A stretch of DNA of 51,471 nucleotides from the NCBI GenBank assembly GCA_900315555.1, contig OMZN01000115.1:1-51471 (forward strand), written 5' to 3'. This stretch comes from an uncultured Eubacteriales bacterium. GTDB taxonomy: Bacteria; Bacillota; Clostridia; Peptostreptococcales; Anaerovoracaceae. The stretch's first letter is position 1. Each line of letters opens with the position of its first letter. Below the pieces are notes generated by a model. It searched no databases and was not told the origin of the DNA. It worked only from the letters and a program-made list of their open reading frames with translations. The position numbers were made by a program, and so were the translations under genes. Of the stretch, positions 25,260-33,548 are shown in pieces.

Positions 25260-26576
25260 CTACACCCCGGTCTTCCGCAGGGTATTGATCAGATGGCTGT
25301 CAGCCAGCTTGCACCTTGAATAGGCCATGGCGCCGGCGACGACGATGGCAATGCACAGCAGCGAAGGCAGCAGCCCGCGCCAGGGAAAGATGTAAGGCAC
25401 GTCGCCCAGAAGAATTCTGGGTACAATACCGGCGCATACGATCGAAACCGGCAGCGACAGAATCAGCGACCAGATCCCGTAAAGTACGCACTCCAGACTG
25501 AGCATGCGGCTGATCTCCTTCATGGTCATCCCCAGGGCAGCCAGTGTCACGTGCTCTCTCTTGCGCGACAGAATATTGGCAGAAATGGCATTGAATACAT
25601 TGACGGCCACGATCATGAACATGACCACCATGAAAACCGCGACAACAAACCGCATGGCAGGAAGAAATCCCTGTCCGAAGCCGCTTCCGGGCCCGCCGGC
25701 GCCTGCTTCTGCATAGCGGCTTCCGGCACCGACCAGGCGGATTACATGCTGCATGTGATCCACCAGGGAGGACATGGTCATGATCAGGATCATACTGATC
25801 ACCAGCGCAACGATGGAGTTCATGTAGCTGTGCAGCGCTTCCCTGAAATACCGGCGCGCCATGGCCCAGGCAAAGCTCTGGCGGCGGACATTCAGATGAG
25901 TTCTCCTGTGCCGGCGCGTCAGCGCCCCGGTCTCTTCCGCCGGTATCAGGATCTTTTCTATCGGCACCGTAGGCAGAAGCGCTGCGAAGAGCAGGAGAGC
26001 GTAGAGCAGCAGGAAAGAAAGCACGATCAGCGCCGCCGGCACACCCGGTGCGATTTGCGCACCAGCAGGTATGCCAAAGAGCACATTGACGAAATCCGAC
26101 ACCGCATGCAGAAGCGCCTGCCCGCACCAAATCCCCAGGGGAATACCAGGCAGGATGCCGGCCACTGCAAGTACCGTGCATTCGTGCACGACAATCCGCC
26201 GCATCTGTCCCGGGGTGGCGCCGGCCGCAGCCAGAATCCGATAACTGTCTGCACGCCGCCGCACGGAAATGGCAAACGCATTATATACAAGCGCACATAC
26301 ACCCGCTACGATTAAAATCGCGACCACGACACACAGAAAAATCCCCGCATAGCGGATCGTCCCACTGTGCAGTATGCCGCCGCTGCCCCTTCTTTGAATC
26401 GACAGCAGGTCAGCCGCGGCGATCCCGTGTTCCGTGGCGTAAGCAAGAAGGCTACTGATACTGGTCTCCAGTGCGGCGATAAGGAAGGCGGACAGAAAGA
26501 TCCCGGCCAGCACCGTCAGGGTCTTGGAGAGGCGCTCCCGAAGGAGACGATAAGCGATCTTTCCATACATCGTCAT
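25260..26576 (-). CDS. ABC transporter permease, FtsX/MacB-type
   Basis: 438 residues, two FtsX-like repeats giving about eight membrane helices (near 19-36, 76-101, 135-156, 180-203, 253-275, 315-336, 360-385 and 400-420). Cytoplasmic RxxxYRILAAAGATPGQMRR and RKREHVTLAALGMTMKEISR segments are the typical coupling regions. It lacks the large extracellular domain of BceB/MacB. Start overlaps the ATPase stop by 4 nt (ATGA). With the ATPase and the nearby sensor kinase it suggests an exporter or detoxification pump for peptide or lipid substrates. Confidence 0.88.
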   Translation of the reverse strand: MTMYGKIAYRLLRERLSKTLTVLAGIFLSAFLIAALETSISSLLAYATEHGIAAADLLSIQRRGSGGILHSGTIRYAGIFLCVVVAILIVAGVCALVYNAFAISVRRRADSYRILAAAGATPGQMRRIVVHECTVLAVAGILPGIPLGIWCGQALLHAVSDFVNVLFGIPAGAQIAPGVPAALIVLSFLLLYALLLFAALLPTVPIEKILIPAEETGALTRRHRRTHLNVRRQSFAWAMARRYFREALHSYMNSIVALVISMILIMTMSSLVDHMQHVIRLVGAGSRYAEAGAGGPGSGFGQGFLPAMRFVVAVFMVVMFMIVAVNVFNAISANILSRKREHVTLAALGMTMKEISRMLSLECVLYGIWSLILSLPVSIVCAGIVPRILLGDVPYIFPWRGLLPSLLCIAIVVAGAMAYSRCKLADSHLINTLRKTGV

Positions 26577-27256
26577 TCCCGCACCACCTGATCATCTACC
26601 AGGCGGCCGTCATCGATGGTGATGATCCGGTCTGCCTGCAGTGCAATATCCTCATCATGGGTAATGATAACCATGGTCTGCCGGTACTTGCGGTTGGACG
26701 TCTTCAAAAGCTCCAGCACTTCCTGGCTGCTGCGGCTGTCGAGGTTGCCGGTAGGCTCATCCGCCAGAAAGATCGCCGGTGCATTGAGCAGGGCACGGGC
26801 GATGGCCACCCGCTGCTGCTGGCCGCCGGACAGCTGGCCCGGAAAAAAGCCGCCCCGTTCTCCCAGACCCAGTTCCTCCATCAGCATATGGATCCTGGAA
26901 AGACTCGGCACCCGTCCATCCAGCGTCACCGAAAGACCGATATTCTCCTCCACGTTCAGCATCGGAATCAGATTGTTGAACTGATAGACGATGCCGATCT
27001 GCCGGCGCCGAAACACCGCGATCTCATCTTCATCCATGGCATCAATGTTCACGCCGTCCACAAACACCCTGCCGGCAGTGGGCTGCTCCACACCGCCCAG
27101 AATATGCATCAGTGTAGACTTGCCGGAGCCTGAAGGCCCGATGATTGCAAGGAACTGCCCCTTCTTAACGGAAAAGGACACCCCCGACAGCGCGTGCACC
27201 GCACTCGCCCCCGTGCCGTAGATCTTGGTGATATTGTCTGCCCTGAGTATTTCCAT
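26573..27256 (-). CDS. ABC transporter ATP-binding protein, LolD/MacB-type
   Basis: 227-residue ATPase partner of the permease. Walker A GPSGSGKST, Q-loop IVYQFNNLIP, signature LSGGQQQR, Walker B FLADEPTGNLD, and H-loop IITHDED are intact. The family's TGNLD and short C-terminus point to export rather than import. ATG 27256 is the likely start; a GTG two codons earlier is possible. Confidence 0.94.
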   Translation of the reverse strand: MEILRADNITKIYGTGASAVHALSGVSFSVKKGQFLAIIGPSGSGKSTLMHILGGVEQPTAGRVFVDGVNIDAMDEDEIAVFRRRQIGIVYQFNNLIPMLNVEENIGLSVTLDGRVPSLSRIHMLMEELGLGERGGFFPGQLSGGQQQRVAIARALLNAPAIFLADEPTGNLDSRSSQEVLELLKTSNRKYRQTMVIITHDEDIALQADRIITIDDGRLVDDQVVRE

Positions 27257-27422
27257 GCCCACATCCGTCCATTTCTCTCAACAGTCCGTTATTTCCCGCA
27301 GCAGATTGACGTTTGCTTTTCGCTTTTGATGTTCTCTCTGCCTTCTTTTCGGCATGCCGGCGCTTTCCCGAAAGACACAACAGCCGCTCCCGCTACGTCG
27401 GCGCTTTTCCAAAAAGCACACC

Positions 27423-28436
27423 TCACTTCAGCAGCTTTTCCCGCTTGTAAAACCGGATGATAAAGCGGGCGCCGCCGCTGCTGCGGTTTTCTGCCTTGAT
27501 CGTGCCGTTCTGCGCCACCACGATCATCCGTGACAGTGCCAGACCGATGCCGTAGCTGTTGGTGCTGCTGCTGTTGGTTCCCTTGTAAAAGCGCTCAAAC
27601 AGATGCGGCAGATCCTTTTCCGAAAAACCCGGCCCGTTATCACAGATGACCAGCTCGGTATAGAGCGCATTCTCACTGCCGCAGACTTCAATATGCCCGC
27701 CGTCGGGCGTATGTTCCATACAGTTCTTCAGAATGTTGCCGACGGCTTCCTCGGTCCAGTTGATATCTCCCAGAAAGTGCTCCTTGCCTGAACTGCTGTA
27801 GTCAAAGAGCTGCTCGTGCAGTTCCATCGAGATCAGCAGCGGTTCTACGGCACGCTCGACCAGATCCGCCAGATTCACCGGCTCCGCCCGAAAGCCGGCC
27901 GTGCCCGAATCGATCTTGGACATCTTCAAAAGCGAACTGACCAGCCACTCGATATGATTCATGTTGGTCTCGATGCTGTGCAGGTGCCTCTTCATCTCCC
28001 CTTCATCGATGCCGCCGCGGCGCAGACGACTTACCAGCAGATTGACCGAAGTCAGCGGAGTGCGGATCTGGTGTGATATGTCTGCGATGGCATCCCGCAG
28101 GAAGAGCTTTTCCTTTTCCAGCGCATGTGCCTGCTCCCGGATACGGATGCTCATCTTGCGGATCTCGCTTTCCAGCACCGCCAGATCGCCTTCCTTACTG
28201 TCATCCAAAGCAACGAGAGTATCGCTGTAAAGCACCTTGTCGATCTTGTCCGAAAGACGTGCAATCGCCCGTCCCCGCTGCCAGCTGGCATAGACAAAAA
28301 CGATGCACAGGGCGATCCCTGTGCAAAGTGCCGCAAAACCGGCCGCCGAGCTGACAAAGAATGCCAGCACGGCCGCCAGTACTGTAATGACGCCGCCTGC
28401 AGCGAACGCAATTTTCGTATCCTGATTTCTCCACAT
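27423..28436 (-). CDS. Sensor histidine kinase (intramembrane-sensing type)
   Basis: 337 residues. Two N-terminal helices (about 9-29 and 31-50) with almost no loop between them, as in kinases that sense through a partner transporter. Then a linker, DHp with the phospho-His in ISHQIRTPLTS, and a HATPase with NILKNCMEHT, DNGPGFSEKD and a G2-type YGIGLALS. Encoded 6 nt after its response regulator and about 165 nt ahead of the ABC exporter; most likely senses or is signalled by that exporter. Confidence 0.93.
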   Translation of the reverse strand: MWRNQDTKIAFAAGGVITVLAAVLAFFVSSAAGFAALCTGIALCIVFVYASWQRGRAIARLSDKIDKVLYSDTLVALDDSKEGDLAVLESEIRKMSIRIREQAHALEKEKLFLRDAIADISHQIRTPLTSVNLLVSRLRRGGIDEGEMKRHLHSIETNMNHIEWLVSSLLKMSKIDSGTAGFRAEPVNLADLVERAVEPLLISMELHEQLFDYSSSGKEHFLGDINWTEEAVGNILKNCMEHTPDGGHIEVCGSENALYTELVICDNGPGFSEKDLPHLFERFYKGTNSSSTNSYGIGLALSRMIVVAQNGTIKAENRSSGGARFIIRFYKREKLLK

Positions 28437-28442
28437 AATCCG

Positions 28443-29132
28443 TCAGCCGCTGATTTTGTATCCCTTGCCGCGCACCGTACGAATAATCTCCGGATGCTGC
28501 GGGTCGTTTTCGATCTTGCCGCGAAGCCGTTTGATATATACGGTCAGCGTGTTGTCATTGACATATTCGCCGGCAATGTCCCAGATCTCTTCGATCAGCT
28601 TCTCCCGGGACAGAATCTGATCTTTATGATTGAGAAATACCAGCAGCAGCCGGTATTCAAGAACCGACAGGAAGAGCTCCCGGTCGCCCTTGTGCACCAC
28701 GCCCTTGGCAGCATCCACCGTCAGGTCACCGATCTTGTAAACCGCACTTGCATTGCCGGTGCGCCGCAGGATGTTCTTGAGGCGCAGCACCAGCTCCCTT
28801 GGACGGAAGGGCTTGGAGATGTAATCATCAGCCCCCATGTCCAGACTGGCCACCGCACTGGCTTCATCATCGTAGGCAGTGATAAAGACCACCGGCACAT
28901 CACGATTCAGATTGTCCTCCGTATCCGCCTTGATCACCGAACAGACCGCGTAGCCGCTGCCATCGGGAAGGGAGATATCCAGCAGAGCCAGATCGAACCG
29001 CTCCCCGGAGAGCAGATCCACAGCCTGCTGCTGCGTCCCGGCACTCTTGACCGTGAAACCCTCTGCAGACAACAGTGCAGAAAGATTCTCCACAATGTCC
29101 GCATCGTCTTCTACCAACAGGATTTTCGCCAT
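28443..29132 (-). CDS. OmpR/PhoB-type response regulator
   Basis: 229 residues: receiver domain (phospho-acceptor Asp in LLDISLPDG, acidic pair EDDAD, Thr in FITAYDD, Lys in SKPF) and winged-helix effector (LTVYIKRLRGKIE, VRGKGYKI). GGAGG overlaps the region just after the glgP stop, 12 nt upstream, so it could be translated from a glgA-glgP transcript as well as from its own promoter. Confidence 0.95.
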   Translation of the reverse strand: MAKILLVEDDADIVENLSALLSAEGFTVKSAGTQQQAVDLLSGERFDLALLDISLPDGSGYAVCSVIKADTEDNLNRDVPVVFITAYDDEASAVASLDMGADDYISKPFRPRELVLRLKNILRRTGNASAVYKIGDLTVDAAKGVVHKGDRELFLSVLEYRLLLVFLNHKDQILSREKLIEEIWDIAGEYVNDNTLTVYIKRLRGKIENDPQHPEIIRTVRGKGYKISG

Positions 29133-29144
29133 CGTTATCCTCCG

Positions 29145-31697
29145 TTATTTTTCGACCACGGGCACGCTCTCCCAAATGTCGTCCGCATATTCCTTCACCG
29201 CCCGGTCGGCAGCGAAGTGACTGGCCATCGCAATGTTGGTCACGGACTTATGCGCCCATTTCTTTCTGTCCTTATAGTCGCGCGTGATCTCATCAGAAAC
29301 TTTGCAGTAATCCTCAAAGTCATACAGGCACATGTAAGGATCCGCAATGCTGTAAGTCGGGTTCAGCAGATAGTCATAAAGCTCCTTGAAGCTCTGACCG
29401 TTGAATCCTTTCTTCAGGGTTTCCAGCGTTTCCTTCAGCCGGCGGCTGCCCTCCATGTAACGGCGGCTCTCATAGCCCGCCTCCAGATGCTGCTGCACCT
29501 CCTTGGCACGCTGTCCGAAGATGTAGATGTTGTCCTTGCCGACGTACTCATACATCTCCACGTTAGCGCCGTCCATCGTGCCGATGGTCAGCGCCCCGTT
29601 AATCATCATCTTCATGTTGCCTGTGCCGCTGGCCTCTTTGCCCGCCAGAGAGATCTGCTCAGAGATATCGGTTGCCGGCATCAGCGTTTCCGCCATGGAG
29701 ACACTGTAATTCTCAAGGAAGATGACCCGCAGCTTCTGCGCAATCTTAGGATCCTTCTCGATCTCCTGTCCCAGACACCAGATCAGCTGGATAACCCGCT
29801 TGGCCGCATAGTAGTTCGGTGCCGTCTTGGCGGCAAAGAGGTAGGTCTCCGGCTGCCTGTCCAGATTCGGATTCTCCTTGAGCTCGTTGTAGCGGCTGAT
29901 GATCCTCAGGGCATTCAGGAGCTGCCGCTTATACTCGTGCAGCCGCTTGGCCTGCACGATGAAGATGGAATCCGGATCCGGTGCCGCCGTACCCGTGGCC
30001 GCAATTTTGTCTGCGAGCCGCACCTTGTTGCTGCGCTTGATCGCATCCAGCCGCGCCGGGATCGACGGATCATCCCTGTATTTGATAAAGTCGGCAAGAC
30101 GTTCGGGTCTGGTTCTGTATGCCGGCCCTATGCAGTCATCCACCAAATCCGCCAGTGCCGGATTGGCCTGGCAGAGCCACCTGCGATACGCGATACCATT
30201 AGTCACATTGTGGAACATCTCCGGGTATGCCAGATAAAAGTCATGGAACAGCTCGTTCTTGAGGATATCGGAATGGAGTCCCGAGACACCGTTGATGCTG
30301 TGAGAACCCACGATGCTCAGATTGGCCATCCGCACCTGCCCATCGCCCAGCGGCGCCATATAGTTGATCTTGCCCTCGTCGCCGGGGAAGATCACCTCCA
30401 TCTCCTGACGGAACCGGCGGTCGATCTCCTGAATCAGCACATAGATCCTGGGCATCATCAGCCTGACCATCTCCTGGTTCCATTTCTCCAGCGCCTCGGC
30501 CAGCACCGTATGGTTGGTATAGGACAGGGAATGCTTCACTCTGTACCAGGCATAGTCCCAATCGCAGCCATATTCATCCAGGAAAATCCGCATCAGCTCC
30601 GGCACGCACAGCGCCGGATGGGTATCGTTGATATGAATGGCGTTCTTTTGATGGAAGTTGTCCAGTGTACCGTAAAGACGCACATGATCTTTGACAATGT
30701 TCTGGCAGGAAGCGGATACCATGAAGTACTGCTGCTTCAGCCGCAGCTGTTTGCCCTCCTGCTGGTTGTCGGCGGGATAGAGCACCTTGGAGATCAGCTC
30801 TGCCTTGTTGTTCTGCTGCGCCGCCTTGGTGAAATCACCGTTGTTGAAGGACTCCATGTCAAAGCCTTCCAGCGCTTCCGCCTTCCAGAGACGCAGCTTG
30901 GCCACCGCCTTGCTGTCGGCACCGGAAACATACATGTCATACGGCACGGCATCGACGATGTCCTCGCCCGTGATTTCGTAGTGACATCCCGTATCGTCCC
31001 AGTATTCATGGTAGCTGCCGTAGAAATGCACCTTGCAGGTCTCATCCTCATGGGCATTGAGCCAGACATGGCCGCCCGGAAGCCAGTTGTCGGGCGTTTC
31101 TGCCTGCCAGCCGTCCACCAGGGTCTGCTTGAAGAGACCATACTCATAACGGATGCAGAAGCCGGTGGCATCGTAACCGCCGCTGGCCAAGGCATCCAGA
31201 TAACATGCCGAGAGGCGTCCCAAGCCGCCGTTGCCAAGTCCTGCATCCGGCTCCTGGTCATAGATTTCCTCCATGGACACCCCGCGCTCGGCCATAACCC
31301 GGCTGACCGTTTCCGTCAGTCCCAGGTTATAGAGATTGTTCTTCAGGGACTGCCCCATAAGGAACTCCATGCTGATGTAATAGATCTTTTTCTTGTCTCC
31401 GCTGCTCTTCTCTGCCGCCCTGGCTTCCTTATTGAAAGCCCAGCGCCGCTCCAGCAGCCGCTGGTTGATGATGGACGCCGTCGCCTTGTAGAGATCTTCG
31501 GCGCGGGCATGATCGAAGTCCGTATGATAGCGGTTATTCAAATAGTTCTCCAGATCCGCCCGGAACGTATCCATCTGTTCACTCTCAGCAGCGGTCACCC
31601 CGGAAGCCGTGCGTGCTGCCGCTGTAACCTCTGCCGCTGCTTTCTTTGCAGTGCTGCCCTCTGCTGTGTTCCTGCCTTTACTGCTTTTCCTGTTCAT
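29145..31697 (-). CDS. glgP: Glycogen/maltodextrin phosphorylase
   Basis: PLP-dependent GT35 enzyme releasing glucose-1-phosphate from alpha-1,4-glucan ends. 850 residues from ATG 31697 (GGAAGGGG upstream); open frame continues 24 codons further. Signatures: YISMEFLMGQSL, GLGNGGLGRLSACYLD, HINDTHPAL, and EASGTGNMKMMINGAL with the PLP lysine. The first 45 residues are a low-complexity Lys/Ala/Thr tail not present in most homologues; glgA has a similar one. It lies 89 nt downstream of glgA. Degrades the polymer made by the same locus. Confidence 0.96.
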   Translation of the reverse strand: MNRKSSKGRNTAEGSTAKKAAAEVTAAARTASGVTAAESEQMDTFRADLENYLNNRYHTDFDHARAEDLYKATASIINQRLLERRWAFNKEARAAEKSSGDKKKIYYISMEFLMGQSLKNNLYNLGLTETVSRVMAERGVSMEEIYDQEPDAGLGNGGLGRLSACYLDALASGGYDATGFCIRYEYGLFKQTLVDGWQAETPDNWLPGGHVWLNAHEDETCKVHFYGSYHEYWDDTGCHYEITGEDIVDAVPYDMYVSGADSKAVAKLRLWKAEALEGFDMESFNNGDFTKAAQQNNKAELISKVLYPADNQQEGKQLRLKQQYFMVSASCQNIVKDHVRLYGTLDNFHQKNAIHINDTHPALCVPELMRIFLDEYGCDWDYAWYRVKHSLSYTNHTVLAEALEKWNQEMVRLMMPRIYVLIQEIDRRFRQEMEVIFPGDEGKINYMAPLGDGQVRMANLSIVGSHSINGVSGLHSDILKNELFHDFYLAYPEMFHNVTNGIAYRRWLCQANPALADLVDDCIGPAYRTRPERLADFIKYRDDPSIPARLDAIKRSNKVRLADKIAATGTAAPDPDSIFIVQAKRLHEYKRQLLNALRIISRYNELKENPNLDRQPETYLFAAKTAPNYYAAKRVIQLIWCLGQEIEKDPKIAQKLRVIFLENYSVSMAETLMPATDISEQISLAGKEASGTGNMKMMINGALTIGTMDGANVEMYEYVGKDNIYIFGQRAKEVQQHLEAGYESRRYMEGSRRLKETLETLKKGFNGQSFKELYDYLLNPTYSIADPYMCLYDFEDYCKVSDEITRDYKDRKKWAHKSVTNIAMASHFAADRAVKEYADDIWESVPVVEK

Positions 31698-31786
31698 ACT
31701 CTCTGTTTCCCCTTCCCAATTTATTTTGGCGGAAGGACAATCCGCTGTGATACTGTCAGCATGCTTCAAGTCCTCCGCGCAGCCTT

Positions 31787-33358
31787 TTACAGACTGTTAT
31801 ACATATCCAGATACTCGTTGGCCGCATGTCCCCAGCCGAAGTCCAGGTGCATATCGTGCTCAACCAGCTTTTCCCAGTTTTCCCGGTCGCCATAGCGGGC
31901 GATCGCACCTGCCACCACATTATAGAAAGTAGCAGCTGAAAAATCACTGAAAACGAAGCCGCTTCCGTCACCCAGCGTGCAGTCCTTGATGGAGTCTTTC
32001 AGGCCGCCCACTTCCCGGACGATGGGCACGGTTCCATAGCGGCAGGAAATCATCTGCGCCAGTCCGCAGGCCTCGCTGCGGGAGGGCATCAGTAGCATGT
32101 CCGCCGCCGCATAGAGCCGGTGAGATTTCTCAGTGTTGAACTCGATCATGCAGACCGCCTTATCCGGATGGCGTGCCTGCAGGCCGCGGAAGAATTCCTC
32201 ATAGACCAGATCGCCGGTGCCGAGCAGCACAAACTGACAGCCCAGATTGTCAAGGATGCCGTCCATCGTCTGCACCACCAGACCGGTGCCCTTGGCCGCC
32301 ACCAGGCGGCTGATCATCACCAGCAGCGGTGCATCGCAGACCGGCAGACCCAGCGTTCCCTGCAGCGCCGTTTTGCAGGCCTTCTTGCCCTGCCGATCCG
32401 TTGCCGTATAGTTGGCCGGCAGCATCGTATCCTTTTCCGGGTTATAGATACCGGTGTCAATGCCGTTTAAGATGCCCCGCAGCTTGAAGGCATTGCGGCG
32501 GACGATTTCATCAAGACCAAAGGCATTGGCCGGATCCTTCAATTCCTCTGCATAGCTGGGACTGACGGTGGTAAAGGCATTGGCCGCCTCGATACCGCCC
32601 TTCATCAGATTGACGCTGTCTCCCATCTCCACCAGATGTGCATACTCCTGCGGAATATCGATAATATCCCCCATCACCACATGATTGTAGCTTCCCTGAT
32701 ACTCCACATTGTGCACCGTGAAGACGGTCTTGACGAATTCTTTCTTGTAAAGCGCCGTCTGGTAGACCGGCACCAGCGCCGTCTGCCAGTCGTTGGCGTG
32801 GATAATGTCCGGCGAAAAGCCGGTGAAGGCCATCGACTCGAACACCGCCTTGGAGAAAAAGGTGAACCGCTCACAGTCGTCATAGTGCCCATACATCGCA
32901 TCCCGGCCGAAGTAGTACTCGTTATCAATGAAATAGTACGTCACGCCCTGATACCGCAGCTGGAAAACGCCCATGTACATGCGCCGCCACGCCACAGAAA
33001 TCTCGCAGGATCCCAGATACTCCATCTTGGCACGGAACACCTCCGAGACCTGCCGGTACAACGGCATGATCACGCGGCAGTCGATATGGGCGCTGCGCTT
33101 GCGGTTCAGCGCCTTCGGCAGAGCGGCCGCGACCTCTCCCAGCCCGCCTGTATGAGCAAAGGGCGAAGCCTCCGCCGTCACGAACAAAATTTTCTTCTTG
33201 GGAATTTCTTCTTTAGGTGCCGCCTTCGCAGCGGTATCCTTCCCTGCACCCGCCCCGGCGCCTTCCGTTTTCACCGCTGTCCCGGAAGCCGTCTTTTCAG
33301 CATGCCGATCCGTTTCCTTTTTCCTCTGTGAAGAGGTCTTTTTCCGCATTTGTGCCAT
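31787..33358 (-). CDS. glgA: Glycogen synthase (GT5)
   Basis: ADP-glucose:alpha-1,4-glucan glucosyltransferase, 523 residues. The first 55 are a Lys/Ala/Gly-rich tail, then KKILFVTAEASPF starts the GT5 N-domain. In the ADP-glucose-binding loop the usual K-x-GGL reads HTGGLGEV: His replaces Lys. C-terminal GT-B features are normal (MISRLVAAKG; PSRSEACGLAQM with the catalytic Glu; a PIVREVGGL segment). Starts a leftward unit with glgP. A candidate promoter (TGGACG-17-TACAAT, 33444-33472) overlaps a dyad that also adjoins the glgB promoter. Confidence 0.94.
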   Translation of the reverse strand: MAQMRKKTSSQRKKETDRHAEKTASGTAVKTEGAGAGAGKDTAAKAAPKEEIPKKKILFVTAEASPFAHTGGLGEVAAALPKALNRKRSAHIDCRVIMPLYRQVSEVFRAKMEYLGSCEISVAWRRMYMGVFQLRYQGVTYYFIDNEYYFGRDAMYGHYDDCERFTFFSKAVFESMAFTGFSPDIIHANDWQTALVPVYQTALYKKEFVKTVFTVHNVEYQGSYNHVVMGDIIDIPQEYAHLVEMGDSVNLMKGGIEAANAFTTVSPSYAEELKDPANAFGLDEIVRRNAFKLRGILNGIDTGIYNPEKDTMLPANYTATDRQGKKACKTALQGTLGLPVCDAPLLVMISRLVAAKGTGLVVQTMDGILDNLGCQFVLLGTGDLVYEEFFRGLQARHPDKAVCMIEFNTEKSHRLYAAADMLLMPSRSEACGLAQMISCRYGTVPIVREVGGLKDSIKDCTLGDGSGFVFSDFSAATFYNVVAGAIARYGDRENWEKLVEHDMHLDFGWGHAANEYLDMYNSL

Positions 33359-33433
33359 TTTTTCATTCCCCTTTCCGCCGCCTTTTCATACGGCTGTTCG
33401 GGCTTGAAATCCCAACAACATACCCATTTTCCT

Positions 33434-33454
33434 TATGGTATGGATTGTACCATA
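33434..33454. promoter_or_regulatory. Operator-like dyad between glgA and glgB
   Basis: TATGGTA-N7-TACCATA, exact 7-bp arms. It covers the minus-strand -10 (33444-33449) proposed for glgA and ends 3 nt before the glgB -35 (33458). A single factor bound here could control synthesis and branching genes together. Confidence 0.55.
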
Positions 33455-33472
33455 TGATTGAACATTCGTCCA
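33444..33472 (-). promoter_or_regulatory. Candidate promoter of glgA-glgP
   Basis: Minus strand TGGACG, 17 nt, TACAAT. Overlaps the opposite glgB promoter by 15 bp. Confidence 0.45.
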
Positions 33473-33486
33473 TCTTGGGCTATACT
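33458..33486 (+). promoter_or_regulatory. Promoter of the glgB-glgC-glgD operon
   Basis: TTGAAC, 17 nt, TATACT; each hexamer differs from consensus at one position. About 60 nt before the glgB start. Confidence 0.65.
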
Positions 33487-33548
33487 ATAGATAAGTGTAG
33501 AGTGCCATAATTCTGAATGTTTTATATATTTTCTCCGGAGGTAACCGC

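Noticed and set aside
28125..31895. A 1256-codon open frame on the plus strand
   Set aside because: It lies antisense to glgP, the response regulator and the kinase, all of which have complete family signatures. GC-rich third positions leave long stop-free frames opposite real genes; it has no ribosome site and no recognisable domain.
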